Assembly (NCBI RefSeq): GCF_024300625.1
Contig: NZ_CP101322.1
Location: forward strand, 2,121,992-2,185,991
Reading direction: 5' to 3'
Source: Halovivax gelatinilyticus
Lineage (GTDB): Archaea > Halobacteriota > Halobacteria > Halobacteriales > Natrialbaceae
DNA length: 64,000 bases
The notes below the pieces were generated by a model. The model saw nothing but the letters and a program-made list of their open reading frames with translations. It ran no database searches and was not told the origin of the DNA. This document shows, piece by piece, positions 16,028 to 25,132 of the stretch. The position numbers and the translations under genes were made by a program. Within the stretch, counting starts at the first letter, position 1, and each line of letters starts with the position of its first letter.

Positions 16028-16171
16028 TTAAAACTTCAGAACGTCAGCTATTTCTTCCTTGCTCGCCGTTTCTCCTTCGGCAAGGTTGTCGATCGCTTCG
16101 AGAACTGCTTCGGGAACCTCCGGCTCGTCGTCCTCGCTCTGATCCGATTTTCGAGCGGGCTCGCTCGACAT
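16028..16171 (-). CDS. 47-residue acidic protein, possible antitoxin
   Basis: From ATG 16171. The first 20 residues are charged (SSEPARKSDQSEDDEPEVPE) and the rest forms a helix-turn-helix-like stretch (AIDNLAEGETASKEEIADVL). It is immediately upstream of the 150-residue protein and is preceded by a well-placed TATA box, so the two form a transcription unit. Short acidic proteins in this position are often antitoxins; there is no direct motif evidence. Confidence 0.5.
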   Translation of the reverse strand: MSSEPARKSDQSEDDEPEVPEAVLEAIDNLAEGETASKEEIADVLKF

Positions 16172-16193
16172 ACCTGTTCAAAGGTGGGTGATG

Positions 16194-16201
16194 TGTATAA
16201 A
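16194..16201 (-). promoter_or_regulatory. TATA box of the TA-like pair
   Basis: Read on the minus strand, TTTATACA lies 22-30 nt before the ATG at 16171. Confidence 0.55.
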
Positions 16202-16271
16202 TCTACTCCTCACCAGTGCGAGAAATGTAACTGGAGTCCGACTCGCTGCGTCTCGTCGTCACTGTGCTTGC

Positions 16272-17144
16272 CTACGCTACGGCGTCCAACTCGGCCACAT
16301 CCTCGTCGGTCAACGCTAGCTCCGACGCCAGAACGTTCGATTCCAGATGGTCGACGCTCGAGGTCCCCGGAATCGGGATGGTCACGTCCGAGTGTTCGAG
16401 CAGCCAGGCGAGCGCGACCTGTCGGGACGTGGCGTCGTGTCGCTCGGCAACGTCCTCCAGCACGCCGGCGACCCCCTCGTCCTCGACGGTGTACAGCGGG
16501 CCGTACGGGATAAAGCCGATGCCGTGGTCCTCGCAGGCCTGAAGAACGTCTTCTTCTCGACGATCGCCGACGTTGTACTGGTTCTGGACCGTCGCGACAT
16601 CGACGATCTCCATCGCGGTCTCGAGCTGCTCGACGGTGACGTTCGAGAGGCCGACGTGGGCGACCTGGCCTTCGTCTTTCATCTCGGCGAAGGCGGATAT
16701 CGTCTCCTCGAAATCGGCGTCGGGATCGGGGCCGTGAAGCTGGTAGAGATCGATCCGTTCGGTCCGGAGTCGATCGAGGCTACAGCGCACCTGGTTCTCG
16801 AGGAAGTCCGGATCGCCGCAGGAGAGCCACTCGCCGTCGCGGTTTCTGACGACGCCCGCCTTCGAGGCGACCACCACGTCCTCACCGTCGATCGACTCGT
16901 CGCCGGTGAGCACCTCCCCGAGCAGGCGCTCGCTGACGCCGGGGCCGTAGGAATCGGCGGTGTCGATGAAGTCGACGCCGAGGTCGACGGCTCGACGGAC
17001 GACGTCTTTCGCGGCGTCTTCGTCCGCCGGCGGCCCGATGATGCCCTCGCCGCACAGTCGCATCGCGCCGAATCCGAGTCGCGAGACCGTCAACTCGCCG
17101 CCGATGTCGAACGTGTCACTCTGGTTTGTGTGCGAAGAATTCAC
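16272..17144 (-). CDS. aldo/keto reductase
   Basis: 290 residues from GTG 17144; an ATG at 17204 would add 20 residues without homology. The catalytic tetrad is complete: D61 and Y66 (IDTADSYGPG), K95 (ASKAG) and H137 (LYQLHGPD). The C-terminal IPIPGTSSVDHLESN binds the NADPH pyrophosphate. It belongs to the bacterial-type AKR group acting on aldehydes and sugars; the exact substrate is unknown. Its last 76 bp before the terminal codons are duplicated at 15378-15453. Confidence 0.9.
   Translation of the reverse strand: MNSSHTNQSDTFDIGGELTVSRLGFGAMRLCGEGIIGPPADEDAAKDVVRRAVDLGVDFIDTADSYGPGVSERLLGEVLTGDESIDGEDVVVASKAGVVRNRDGEWLSCGDPDFLENQVRCSLDRLRTERIDLYQLHGPDPDADFEETISAFAEMKDEGQVAHVGLSNVTVEQLETAMEIVDVATVQNQYNVGDRREEDVLQACEDHGIGFIPYGPLYTVEDEGVAGVLEDVAERHDATSRQVALAWLLEHSDVTIPIPGTSSVDHLESNVLASELALTDEDVAELDAVA
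16286..16361. repeat. 76-bp direct repeat, copy 2
   Basis: Partner of 15378-15453, lying inside the 3' end of the aldo/keto reductase gene. Identity ends abruptly on both sides. Confidence 0.85.
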
Positions 17145-17228
17145 GATCAACCGTAGTGTCTCCGTTGCCAAAGGCGTGTGGTTCCGCAGGGCGGTTGCTG
17201 ACACGTGTGCGCTCGGTTCGTGTGACTC

Positions 17229-17474
17229 TTACTCGTCGCCGGCTCGCAGATCTCCCAGCGAGTAGATGATTAGCCCGACGATTACGACGTACAGCCCGAC
17301 CAGCAGCAGAGACGCCGCGCTCGCTTCGGCCGGTGGGAGGTAGTCGTACAGCCAGCCGGTGCCGAGCCAGGTGAGCCAGCCGCCGGCGACGATCGCGGCG
17401 GCCAGCCCGAAGATCAGGATGATGGCGCCGACGGCGGCGATCCCGCGTCGGAACGCATCGAGTGCGTCAGCCAT
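17229..17474 (-). CDS. small two-span membrane protein
   Basis: 81 residues. Hydrophobic segments at about 13-38 and 52-72 are joined by a short loop with Trp/Tyr (WLTWLGTGWLYDYLPPAE). The tail is short and charged. No family is recognised. It lies between the AKR gene and another minus-strand hypothetical gene, with more than 80 bp on each side. Confidence 0.6.
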   Translation of the reverse strand: MADALDAFRRGIAAVGAIILIFGLAAAIVAGGWLTWLGTGWLYDYLPPAEASAASLLLVGLYVVIVGLIIYSLGDLRAGDE

Positions 17475-17588
17475 GGGGGTGTCTCCGCCGGTGGTACGCC
17501 GTCCGTTCGAATCCTACTCGGCCCGGAAAGTGCAGGGACGACGACGTACGTACGACCTACCCGAAAGACCCCTGGGCAGATCGCCGTC

Positions 17589-18095
17589 TCAGATCGACCC
17601 GCCGAACTCGTCGTGGCTCGTGGCGTCGTGTTCGTCCGTGTCGTGCGTTGGAGCGTCGCGGCCCTCACCAGTCGCCGCGTTCGCCGGGAGCGACGGCTCG
17701 TCCGACTCGTCGCTGATCTCGATCACCGTCCCGTCCTCGTCGTCGTGGGTCATCCCCAGCAGCTCGTCGACGCCCCGTTCGGTCTCGCGCTCGATCGCGT
17801 AGACGAACTGGAGGGCGCGTTCGAACTCGTTGCCGAGTCCCTCGCCGGTGACGCGGTCGTGGTAGAGCGCCTCGACGCTGTGGGCGCCTTCCGGGTGGAG
17901 GTACTGGAACGGGTGGTCGTTGGGAACCTCCTGCAGGTCGACGTCGATCGACCAGAGAAGCGGCAGGGCCTGGATGGCCCACCCCTTCGGCTTCGGGGTC
18001 TTGCGGCCGACCGCGGTGAGCGCGGTCGTCACTGCCGTCGATTTTGCGTCGCTATCGTAGTAGACGCCGGGGACGCCGGGTACTGAGAGTCGCAT
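17589..18095 (-). CDS. uncharacterised soluble protein
   Basis: 168 residues from ATG 18095 (GVPGVYYDSDAKSTAVTTAL near the N-terminus). The central part is a compact alpha/beta domain with many aromatics (WAIQALPLLWSIDVDLQEVP, HPFQYLHPEGAHSVEALYHD). The last 45 residues are acidic, low complexity and His-containing. The gene composition is typical for the genome, so it is real, but I do not recognise a family. Confidence 0.65.
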   Translation of the reverse strand: MRLSVPGVPGVYYDSDAKSTAVTTALTAVGRKTPKPKGWAIQALPLLWSIDVDLQEVPNDHPFQYLHPEGAHSVEALYHDRVTGEGLGNEFERALQFVYAIERETERGVDELLGMTHDDEDGTVIEISDESDEPSLPANAATGEGRDAPTHDTDEHDATSHDEFGGSI

Positions 18096-18305
18096 GGCCT
18101 GAGCCAAACGTACCCGGCCAAAAGTGTCCGGGCCCGGCAGGTGCCGGTGGCGGCCGAGGGTGAACCGACCGCCGGCGCGGGTGTCACCGCCGATGCGGCC
18201 GCGGTTCGATCAGTCACTGCCTGTCTCGTCTCCGAATCCGCTCCCTGACTGGTTTCATTACGTTACCTACTTCGAACCCGAACCTATATGTGTGATTGAC
18301 AACAT

Positions 18306-18324
18306 GGTGGTAGTAGATACCACC
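18306..18324. promoter_or_regulatory. palindrome at the start of the HxlR gene, candidate operator
   Basis: GGTGGTA-GTAGA-TACCACC, 7-bp arms with a 5-nt spacer, ends one base before the ATG at 18326 and lies about 20 nt after a TATA-like CTATATG. HxlR-type dimers bind such inverted repeats, so autoregulation is a plausible reading. A hairpin in the leader is the alternative. Confidence 0.5.
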
Positions 18325-18325
18325 G

Positions 18326-18667
18326 ATGTCATCGTTCGACTCACAGGCGGAGAAATCGCGCGAGGACGAGCACTCGATCTCGTGTTCGGTCGTCGAAGCC
18401 GTAACCGAGATAGGCTCCGAGTGGCGCCTGATCGTCCTCCACGACCTCGTCGATGCGGACGAAAAGCGCTTTAACGAACTCAAGCGATCGACGGGGGCCA
18501 GCTCCCGAACGCTCTCGCGCGTCCTGGACGACCTCGAGGAGTCGGGGCTCGTCACGCGGCGCGTCGAGGACAAACCGCTCGCCACCTACTACTCGCTCAC
18601 CGAGAGCGGAGCGTCGCTGTGTCCCGTCTTTAACGAACTCGAAGCCTGGGCCGACGAGCACCTCTAG
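18326..18667 (+). CDS. HxlR-family winged-helix regulator
   Basis: 113 residues. The HxlR pattern is clear: CSVVEAVTEIGSEWRLIVLH, RFNELKRSTGASSRTLSRVL as recognition helix, and LEESGLVTRRVEDKP as wing. Cys20 sits where redox-sensing members carry a reactive cysteine. Such proteins often regulate neighbouring oxidoreductases or efflux genes. The palindrome overlapping its start suggests autoregulation. The N-terminal 15 residues are acidic. Confidence 0.85.
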   Translation: MSSFDSQAEKSREDEHSISCSVVEAVTEIGSEWRLIVLHDLVDADEKRFNELKRSTGASSRTLSRVLDDLEESGLVTRRVEDKPLATYYSLTESGASLCPVFNELEAWADEHL

Positions 18668-18795
18668 GTCGAGCGGATTTCTGCGACCGATTCGTCAACC
18701 GGGCGATCGGGCGCTCGCCGTCGGACGGACGGGATAGCGTCGATACCGTCGGTGTCGCACCAGATTCGATGGCGCACAATCGGGACGGGGGAGTG

Positions 18796-19269
18796 TCACC
18801 GGGTCGTCGATCGCCTCGAATACCGAGCGACGACCGTCGCGATACCGTATCCACCCGCGCCAACGACGATGGCGAACGGGAGACCGGCGGTGGCGCCGCG
18901 TTCGATCCCGCCGATCAACTCGTGATAGGCGTCAGTGTAGCCGTAGCCCAACCGCCGAGGGTAGGTGTACCGGGAGGCCATCTCCCAGTCGCCGGTGAGA
19001 TGTCCGACGAGCGGTGGAAAGGCGTGCAACAAGAGGGCGACCAGCCACACCGCACCGATCGTCGGGGCGAGACCCGCTTTCACCACCCGTCCCGCGATGG
19101 CAATTCCGATCGCAAGGCCGATCCAACCCGGCGTGTAGCCGACGTCCAGCACGCCGAGGGCGAACCCACCGGAGAGCAGCGCCAGCAGACCGATAACGCC
19201 GAGAAGGAACCGTCCGACGTCCCGACGCTCCCCGAGAACGTGCGGCCGGACCCGACCGAGAGCCGTCAT
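18796..19269 (-). CDS. membrane protein, unrecognised
   Basis: 157 residues from ATG 19269. Four hydrophobic segments (about 20-38, 43-62, 66-82, 122-145), with a conserved-looking loop between spans 3 and 4 (HLTGDWEMASRYTYPRR, GYTDAYHEL). Composition supports coding. The fold may be a small integral enzyme or phosphatase-like protein, but no catalytic motif is certain. Confidence 0.55.
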   Translation of the reverse strand: MTALGRVRPHVLGERRDVGRFLLGVIGLLALLSGGFALGVLDVGYTPGWIGLAIGIAIAGRVVKAGLAPTIGAVWLVALLLHAFPPLVGHLTGDWEMASRYTYPRRLGYGYTDAYHELIGGIERGATAGLPFAIVVGAGGYGIATVVARYSRRSTTR

Positions 19270-19682
19270 CACGATCGAAATTGTCGGTCGAACGGATAGT
19301 CGCTTCGGTTGAAAAACCGTCACGTTCGGCGAGACGGAAGGCGTCGGGCTTCTCGGTGGCCTGTTCGTCGCCGTTGCCGTCGGACGTGCGTTTCGAGGCC
19401 AGCCGAGGCGACCAAATCGTCACTATCCTGATCATCACGCTGCTGGTCGCCGTGCCGGGTCTCGTCCCCTGGACGGCGCGCACGGGCTTTCCGTTCGGAG
19501 ATCGCTCCGGCCGCACCGATCTCCTGCATTACGGATCGCCGACTGACGTTCGAACCGTTGCAACGCCACGATCACGGACACCGTGAATAAACCGACCGCT
19601 TGATACAGTATCGAGTACGTTCGCCGCTGGATCTATCGACGACGACCTGCGCAATCTACCGAGGTGGACCCGGTGGTCCGTT
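19270..19682 (+). other. intergenic region with one weak ORF
   Basis: About 410 bp between two minus-strand genes. A GTG-started 66-residue frame at 19386-19586 has one membrane-like span (TILIITLLVAVPGLVPW), but its tail is Arg/Thr-rich and unlike local proteins, so it is not called. No RNA or repeat is seen. Confidence 0.35.
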
Positions 19683-21197
19683 CTACAGGTCGTAGAGCTC
19701 GGTGAATTTCTCGTCGACGTAGTCTAGGAAGTACTCGGCCGTGAGCGGTTCGCCCGTCGCGACCTCGATCAGCTCGTCGGTCGGGTAGCGCTGGCCGTGG
19801 CGGTGGACGTGTTCTTCCTGCCACTCGCGGATGGGGTCGAACTCGCCCTCGCGGACCAGGCCGTCGACGTCGAGGTCCTCGCGCATGGCGGCGTCGAGCT
19901 GGGCGGCCAGCACGCTGCCGACGGTGTAGCCGTGGAAGGTGGCCAGGCCGGACGACCAGTGGATGTCCTGGAGACAGCCGCGCGTGTCCGTCTCGGGCAC
20001 GATGCCGAGGTACTCGTCCATCTTTCGGTTCCACGCCTCGGGGAGGTCGGCGACGTCGAGGTCGCCGCGGACGAGCGCGCTATCCAGCTCACACCGGAGG
20101 ATGATGTGGAGGTGGTAGGTGAGCTCGTCGGCTTCGACGCGGATGAGGTTGTTCGGATAGATCTGATTGACCGCGGCGTAGGCTTCGTCGACGGTGAGCC
20201 CTTCGAGCGACGGGAAGTGCTCTTTGACGGTGGGCAAGAACAGTTCCCAGAACGGCTTCGTCCGCCCGACGTGGTTCTCCCAGAAGCGCGACTGCGATTC
20301 GTGGACGCCCGAGGATCGCGACTGGCCGAGCGGCGAGCCGTAGGCGTCCTGGCGGAGCCCTTGCTGGTATGAGGCGTGGCCGTACTCGTGAATAACGGCC
20401 ATCAGGCCGGCGAGCGGGCTGGACTCGTCGTAGCGCGTCGTGACGCGCGCGTCGAACTGCGTCCCCGACATGAACGGGTGTGGCGCCGTATCCAGCCGGC
20501 CGCGATCCCAGTCGTAGCCGACTACGTCGAGCGCCTCTCGACAGAGCGCCTCCTGGCTCTCTGCGTCGTAGGTGCCGTCGATCGGATCGGGGAGGTCCCG
20601 ACCCTCGGTTTCGATGCGCTCGATCAGCGGGACGAGGTGGTCGCGCAGCTCCTCGAAGATCTCCTCGACCTGTTCTAAGGGCAGGTAGGGCTGGCGGTCC
20701 TCGTACTGGACCTCGTAGGGGTCTCGGTCGGGGTCGATCGCGGCCGAGCGCTCTCGCTCCAGGTCGATCAGCCCGTCCAGGCGAGGGGCGAACGACTCGT
20801 AGTCGTCGTCGGCTTTGGCCTCCTGCCAGATGCGCTGATTCTCAGAGCGGTGCTCGGATAGCCGGGTGACGAGGTCGCTCGGGACGCTCGCCGATCGCTC
20901 GTACTCTCGGCGGATCTCGCGCACCTCGGCCGCCTGCTCGTCGTCGAGGTCCGCCTCCGAGACGGCCCCTAGCAGTTCGCCGATCCGCTCGTCTGTGAGG
21001 AGGTCGTGCGTGACGGTCGAGAGCGCGCCCAGCTGCTTGGCGCGGGCGGGCGCGCCGTCGTCAGGCATCATCACCTGTTGGTCCCAGCCGACGACCATTC
21101 CGGCGTGTGAGAGGTAGGCGTACTGTGCGTACCGGTCGGTCAACTCGTCGTACGCGCCGTCCGAATCGGTGGACTCGCGTTCGTCAGCGGTAGCCAT
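19683..21197 (-). CDS. M32 metallocarboxypeptidase (thermostable carboxypeptidase Taq family)
   Basis: 504 residues, full family length. The zinc motif is His-Glu-Tyr-Gly-His at 270-274, followed downstream by the family markers VHESQSRFWENHVGR and DELTYHLHIILRCELD. M32 enzymes remove C-terminal residues from peptides with broad specificity in the cytoplasm. A paralogue lies at 23385-24905 on the same strand, separated by four small membrane-protein genes. The ATG at 21197 is the only sensible start. Confidence 0.92.
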   Translation of the reverse strand: MATADERESTDSDGAYDELTDRYAQYAYLSHAGMVVGWDQQVMMPDDGAPARAKQLGALSTVTHDLLTDERIGELLGAVSEADLDDEQAAEVREIRREYERSASVPSDLVTRLSEHRSENQRIWQEAKADDDYESFAPRLDGLIDLERERSAAIDPDRDPYEVQYEDRQPYLPLEQVEEIFEELRDHLVPLIERIETEGRDLPDPIDGTYDAESQEALCREALDVVGYDWDRGRLDTAPHPFMSGTQFDARVTTRYDESSPLAGLMAVIHEYGHASYQQGLRQDAYGSPLGQSRSSGVHESQSRFWENHVGRTKPFWELFLPTVKEHFPSLEGLTVDEAYAAVNQIYPNNLIRVEADELTYHLHIILRCELDSALVRGDLDVADLPEAWNRKMDEYLGIVPETDTRGCLQDIHWSSGLATFHGYTVGSVLAAQLDAAMREDLDVDGLVREGEFDPIREWQEEHVHRHGQRYPTDELIEVATGEPLTAEYFLDYVDEKFTELYDL

Positions 21198-21565
21198 GTA
21201 TCGAACCGGTATGTGTGTCTATGTCAATGTTCGGGTGACGGTCGTGACGGCCGCAATCCTCGCGGCGCCCCAGGTTCGTTTCGACGAGCGGAGCGACCGC
21301 CTTCATCGACTACTCGATAGCAATATCGAAGACCGGCAAGCCGCGCCTGCGGTCGATCGACATCCCGACCGGTCCCGATCGGGCCGGAGAAAGCTCGGCT
21401 TGAACGCCGTCGATCGATCTGCCCGCTATCGATTTCGCCGTCGAATCGACGGTCGCAGCCGACCGCTCGCCCGCCCGGTATCGGCGACGTTGACCGCCGC
21501 GTCCGACCGCCGAACCGTCGTGAACCGTATAAAGCCTTTTAGGCCGGTTTCGCGACGATTCACCT
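21198..21565 (+). other. intergenic, promoter region only
   Basis: 368 bp between divergent genes. A TATA-like GTATAAAG near 21527 lies about 35 nt before the ATG at 21566. Nothing else is seen. Confidence 0.4.
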
Positions 21566-22174
21566 ATGAGGGGGAGGGCGCGGACTGGGGGGTCCGTCGA
21601 TCTCGATCGACTCGAAGCCGCAATCGAGTCCTGGGAGTATCGCATCTCGCCGACGTCGGCGGCGGCGCTGGCGACGCACATCGACGAGCGAGTGCCGGCG
21701 GCCGACGTCACGCGGCCGGAGCGCGGCGACGAGGCGCACCTGGTCGTCGACGACGCGATCGCCGTCACGTTCGTCGAGGAGCTTGGTCGTCGGTTCCGGA
21801 CGACCTTTCACGTCCTGGCAGACCGGTACGACGCCGTCATCTGCTACTCGATCAGCGCCCACCGGGACGCGCCGTCCGAGTGGCGGACGTTCACCCGTCG
21901 TCACCGGAGCGAGTCGGTCAGATTCGTCAGACGGCCCGAGCCCGAGCCGGAGGTGCCGGGACTGGCCGGACCCGCCGCCGTCGCCTCGGTCCCGCTGGTG
22001 ATGGCCGCGATTACGGTCGTCCTGGCGGGGCTCACGGGGTTGCTCTCGGCGGACGCGGGCGCGCTCGCCGTCGAGGTCGGCCTCGTCCTCGGGGCGATCT
22101 CGCTCGCCGCGATCGCCACCGCCGTCGGCCTCTTCGGCCTCGTCCGTCGCCAGCAACTCGCTACGCTCTCCTGA
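21566..22174 (+). CDS. membrane protein with soluble N-terminal domain, unrecognised
   Basis: 202 residues. The first ~125 residues are an alpha/beta domain (SWEYRISPTSAAALATHIDE, LVVDDAIAVTFVEELGRR), then two membrane spans at about 140-160 and 167-190 and a basic tail. No known family is recognised. The N-terminal domain could be a sensor or a partner-binding module. Confidence 0.6.
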   Translation: MRGRARTGGSVDLDRLEAAIESWEYRISPTSAAALATHIDERVPAADVTRPERGDEAHLVVDDAIAVTFVEELGRRFRTTFHVLADRYDAVICYSISAHRDAPSEWRTFTRRHRSESVRFVRRPEPEPEVPGLAGPAAVASVPLVMAAITVVLAGLTGLLSADAGALAVEVGLVLGAISLAAIATAVGLFGLVRRQQLATLS

Positions 22175-22289
22175 TCGGACCTCCGTCCGTCGTATCGGTA
22201 CTGCTCCAGCGCGATCCGGCCGCAACCTTCATTCACGAACTGCCGAAAGTGAGGGGTAGCTCCGGTGCCCGCCGGGCTGGACCCCCACG

Positions 22290-22673
22290 ATGACCGACTG
22301 GATCGACGCGCAGCCGCGATACGACGAGTACTGGGACTGGGCGGCCGTCGCCCTCTTCCTGTTCGTCACGCTCGACCTGCTGACGTCGCTGTACGCCACG
22401 GAAGCCGTCGGATTAGAACACGAACTCAACCCGATTATGGCCTGGCTGCTCGGCGAGTCGCTGTACGTGATCGTCACCGTTCACGTCTTCGCGCTGGTTC
22501 TCGCCGCGGCGTTCTTCCACGCGCTCTTTACGATCGTCAGGGACCTGCCGCCGGCCTACCGCGGCCCGACGGCGCTCTCGGTCGAGATCTTCCTCGGCCT
22601 GCTCGTCGCGGCCGGCTTCTTCGTCTTCGCGAACAACCTGGCCGTCCTCATCGTCGGCGAGGGGCTGGTCTAA
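22290..22673 (+). CDS. DUF5658-family membrane protein
   Basis: 127 residues with four hydrophobic segments. The motif FVTLDLLTSLYATEAVGLEH followed by ELNPIMAWLLG is typical of DUF5658, integral membrane proteins of unknown function in archaea and bacteria. The gene is followed 29 nt later by a long TC dinucleotide tract. Confidence 0.75.
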   Translation: MTDWIDAQPRYDEYWDWAAVALFLFVTLDLLTSLYATEAVGLEHELNPIMAWLLGESLYVIVTVHVFALVLAAAFFHALFTIVRDLPPAYRGPTALSVEIFLGLLVAAGFFVFANNLAVLIVGEGLV

Positions 22674-22701
22674 CTCCTAGATCGAGTCGGTCGGCTGAGT
22701 C

Positions 22702-22756
<55 letters not shown>

Positions 22757-22789
22757 TCGGCGCGGTAGCGGCCTACGGGTCGACTCCGG

Positions 22790-23251
22790 TCACCGAACGC
22801 CGACGAGCGTCCCGACGGTCCCGCAGATCGACGCGATCACCAGCGCCGCGAGCGCGGTCTCGCCGACCGCACCGCCCACGAGCGCGGTCGAGAGTGCGAC
22901 GAGGCCCGCGTATCCGACCGCCAGGTACAGCGCACGTTGGAGGGCGGCCCGCCGGTGACGTTCCTCGTGACCCAGCACCGACGCGATCGACGCCCGGAGC
23001 CGTCCGAGCGGGCCGGTGTCGAGCCGGGAGCCGGTCCGGAACCCGACCAGCCCGATGGCGACGGCCGGGATCGCGGCCAGCCAGATCGGATCGGACTCAC
23101 TCCCGAGCACGACAGCGTGGGCTTCGAGAAACGTCACGAGACCGCTCTCAGGCGACGACGCGAGCCCGCTCGCGAGGACGACGATCGTCGCCAGCAGCCC
23201 GCCGATCCACGCGACCGCGGCTCGAATCAGCCCGCGAAGGAGGTCGAACAT
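22790..23251 (-). CDS. membrane protein, unrecognised
   Basis: 153 residues from ATG 23251 (MFDLLRGLIRAAVAWIGG). About four hydrophobic segments around a basic loop (RHRRAALQR). The second half is Ala/Val/Gly-rich. No family is recognised. It lies between the TC tract and the second M32 gene. Confidence 0.55.
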   Translation of the reverse strand: MFDLLRGLIRAAVAWIGGLLATIVVLASGLASSPESGLVTFLEAHAVVLGSESDPIWLAAIPAVAIGLVGFRTGSRLDTGPLGRLRASIASVLGHEERHRRAALQRALYLAVGYAGLVALSTALVGGAVGETALAALVIASICGTVGTLVGVR

Positions 23252-23384
23252 ATCCGACCGTTCGGCCGATCTCACATAAGGCCCGGCGATCGGTCACGAC
23301 CACAACGACCCGGGCGAACGTTCGAAAACCGTTCAACGCGTCTTGGCCGTTCCGAGCCCGCTCGTGGTCGTCGTTTGGCCCGTT

Positions 23385-24905
23385 TCAGTAGCCGTCCAGT
23401 TCGTACAGTTCGCCGTACTTCTCGGTGACGTAGTCGATGAAGGCGTCGGCGCTGTAAGGGTCGCCCGTCGCTTTCTCGACGAGCGCCGGCGTCGTGTACA
23501 TCGCGCCGTGGCGGTGGACGCTCTCGCGGAGCCAGCCGTTCAGGTCGTCGAACTCGCCGTTTCGCGTCCGCTCGTCGAGCGCACCGAGTTCGTCTTCCGC
23601 CGCGGCGTACAGCTGGGCGGCGAGGACGGATCCGAGCGAGTAGGTGGGGAAGTAGCCGAACGAGCCGTGGCTCCAGTGGATGTCCTGGAGCACCCCTTCG
23701 GCGTCGGTTTCCGGGCGGACGCCCAGGTACTCCTCGTAGGTGTCGTTCCACACCTGCGGGACGTCTTCGACGTCGAGATCGCCCGAAATCAGCTGGCGTT
23801 CGATCTCGAACCGGACGATGATGTGGAGGTGGTAGGTGAGTTCGTCCGCCTCGGTGCGGATGAGGTTGTCGTCGTAGACCTGGTTTGCGGCCTCGTAGGC
23901 CTCGCGCGTGGAGACGTCGGCGAGCGGGGGGAAGCGCTCGGCGGCCGTCGGGAGGAAGAAGTCCCAGAACGGTTCGGAGCGGCCGACGTGGTTCTCCCAG
24001 AGTCGCGACTGCGATTCGTGGACCGTCAGGTCCCGCGACTCGCCGAGTGGCGTACCGTATCCGTCGTCGGGCAGCCCGAGGGTGTAGTTGGCGTGGCCGA
24101 ACTCGTGAATCGTCGAAGTAATCGACCCGAGCAGGTCTTCCTCGTCGAATCGGGTCGTCACGCGTGCGTCGAACTGCGTTCCCGTCGAGAAGGGGTGCGG
24201 GGCGGTGTCGAGCCGGCCGCGCGACCAATCGTAGCCCAGCGCGTCGAGGACGTCCCGCGAGAGCGCCTCCTGGGCGTCGGCGTCGAACTCGCCGTCGAAC
24301 GCGCCGCCCAGCTCGACGTCGCTCTCGCCGATCGCCTCGATCAGCGGGACGAGTTCGTCGCGCAGGCGATCGAGGACGCGTTCGGCCGTCTCGAGGTCGA
24401 GGTAGGGTTCGTATTCGGCGAAGAGTACCGCGTACGGGTCGGCGTCGGGATCGATGTGTGCGGCGTACTCACGCTTGAGCTCGAGCAGGTTCTCCAGGGT
24501 GGGCGCGAACGCCTCGAAGTCGTCGTCGGCCTTCGCCTCCTTCCAGACCGGATGGGCGTTGGCGGTCGCCTCGGAGATCTCGGAGACGAGTTCGCCCGGC
24601 ACGCTCGTCGCCCGGTCGTACTTCCGGCGGATCTCTCGGACGACGGCAGCTTCCGCTTCGTCGAGGTCCCGTCCGTCTAGCTCGTCTAACAGCTCGCCCG
24701 TTCGCTCGTCGGTCAGCTCCTCGTGGGCGATGGTCGACAGCGTCGAGAGCTGGGCGGCCCGGGCGGGCGTTCCTTCCTCGGGCATGACGACCTCCTGGTC
24801 CCACCGAAGGACGCCGCCAGCGGCCGTGACGTTCGAGATGCGTTCGACGCGCGAGACGAGTTCCTCGTAGGCGTCGTCGGACGCCTCCTCCTGTTTGGTT
24901 GCCAT
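23385..24905 (-). CDS. M32 metallocarboxypeptidase, second copy
   Basis: 506 residues from ATG 24905 (a GTG lies one codon upstream). The zinc motif is His-Glu-Phe-Gly-His at 267-271 with the same downstream markers (VHESQSRLWENHVGR, DELTYHLHIIVRFEIE) as the copy at 19683-21197. The pair is full length and clearly paralogous, but differs across most surface positions, so the duplication is old. Both should be active peptidases. Tyr versus Phe in the zinc motif is the only visible active-site difference. Confidence 0.92.
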   Translation of the reverse strand: MATKQEEASDDAYEELVSRVERISNVTAAGGVLRWDQEVVMPEEGTPARAAQLSTLSTIAHEELTDERTGELLDELDGRDLDEAEAAVVREIRRKYDRATSVPGELVSEISEATANAHPVWKEAKADDDFEAFAPTLENLLELKREYAAHIDPDADPYAVLFAEYEPYLDLETAERVLDRLRDELVPLIEAIGESDVELGGAFDGEFDADAQEALSRDVLDALGYDWSRGRLDTAPHPFSTGTQFDARVTTRFDEEDLLGSITSTIHEFGHANYTLGLPDDGYGTPLGESRDLTVHESQSRLWENHVGRSEPFWDFFLPTAAERFPPLADVSTREAYEAANQVYDDNLIRTEADELTYHLHIIVRFEIERQLISGDLDVEDVPQVWNDTYEEYLGVRPETDAEGVLQDIHWSHGSFGYFPTYSLGSVLAAQLYAAAEDELGALDERTRNGEFDDLNGWLRESVHRHGAMYTTPALVEKATGDPYSADAFIDYVTEKYGELYELDGY

Positions 24906-25132
24906 CACGTCGACCTGCGACGGGGACGCCTATGAACGTCGTGGTATCGATCAGATTCGGATCGCTTCCGTGGGGCCAGCGTTGCCGGCCTATCCAACGA
25001 CAATTGCTAACATGTGTCGCGGTGTGGTGTCGCGCATGGTTCGAACGACCCTACTCGACGTCCCTTCGGAGCCTACAGTGAGAACCCGGGTCACCGCCGA
25101 CCGACGCGCCGTTCCGGCCGTCGGCCGCTGAG

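Noticed and set aside
17507-17520. T-loop-like GTTCGAATCC suggesting a tRNA
   Set aside because: The flanking bases do not pair as a T stem and no acceptor stem, D arm or anticodon arm can be drawn.
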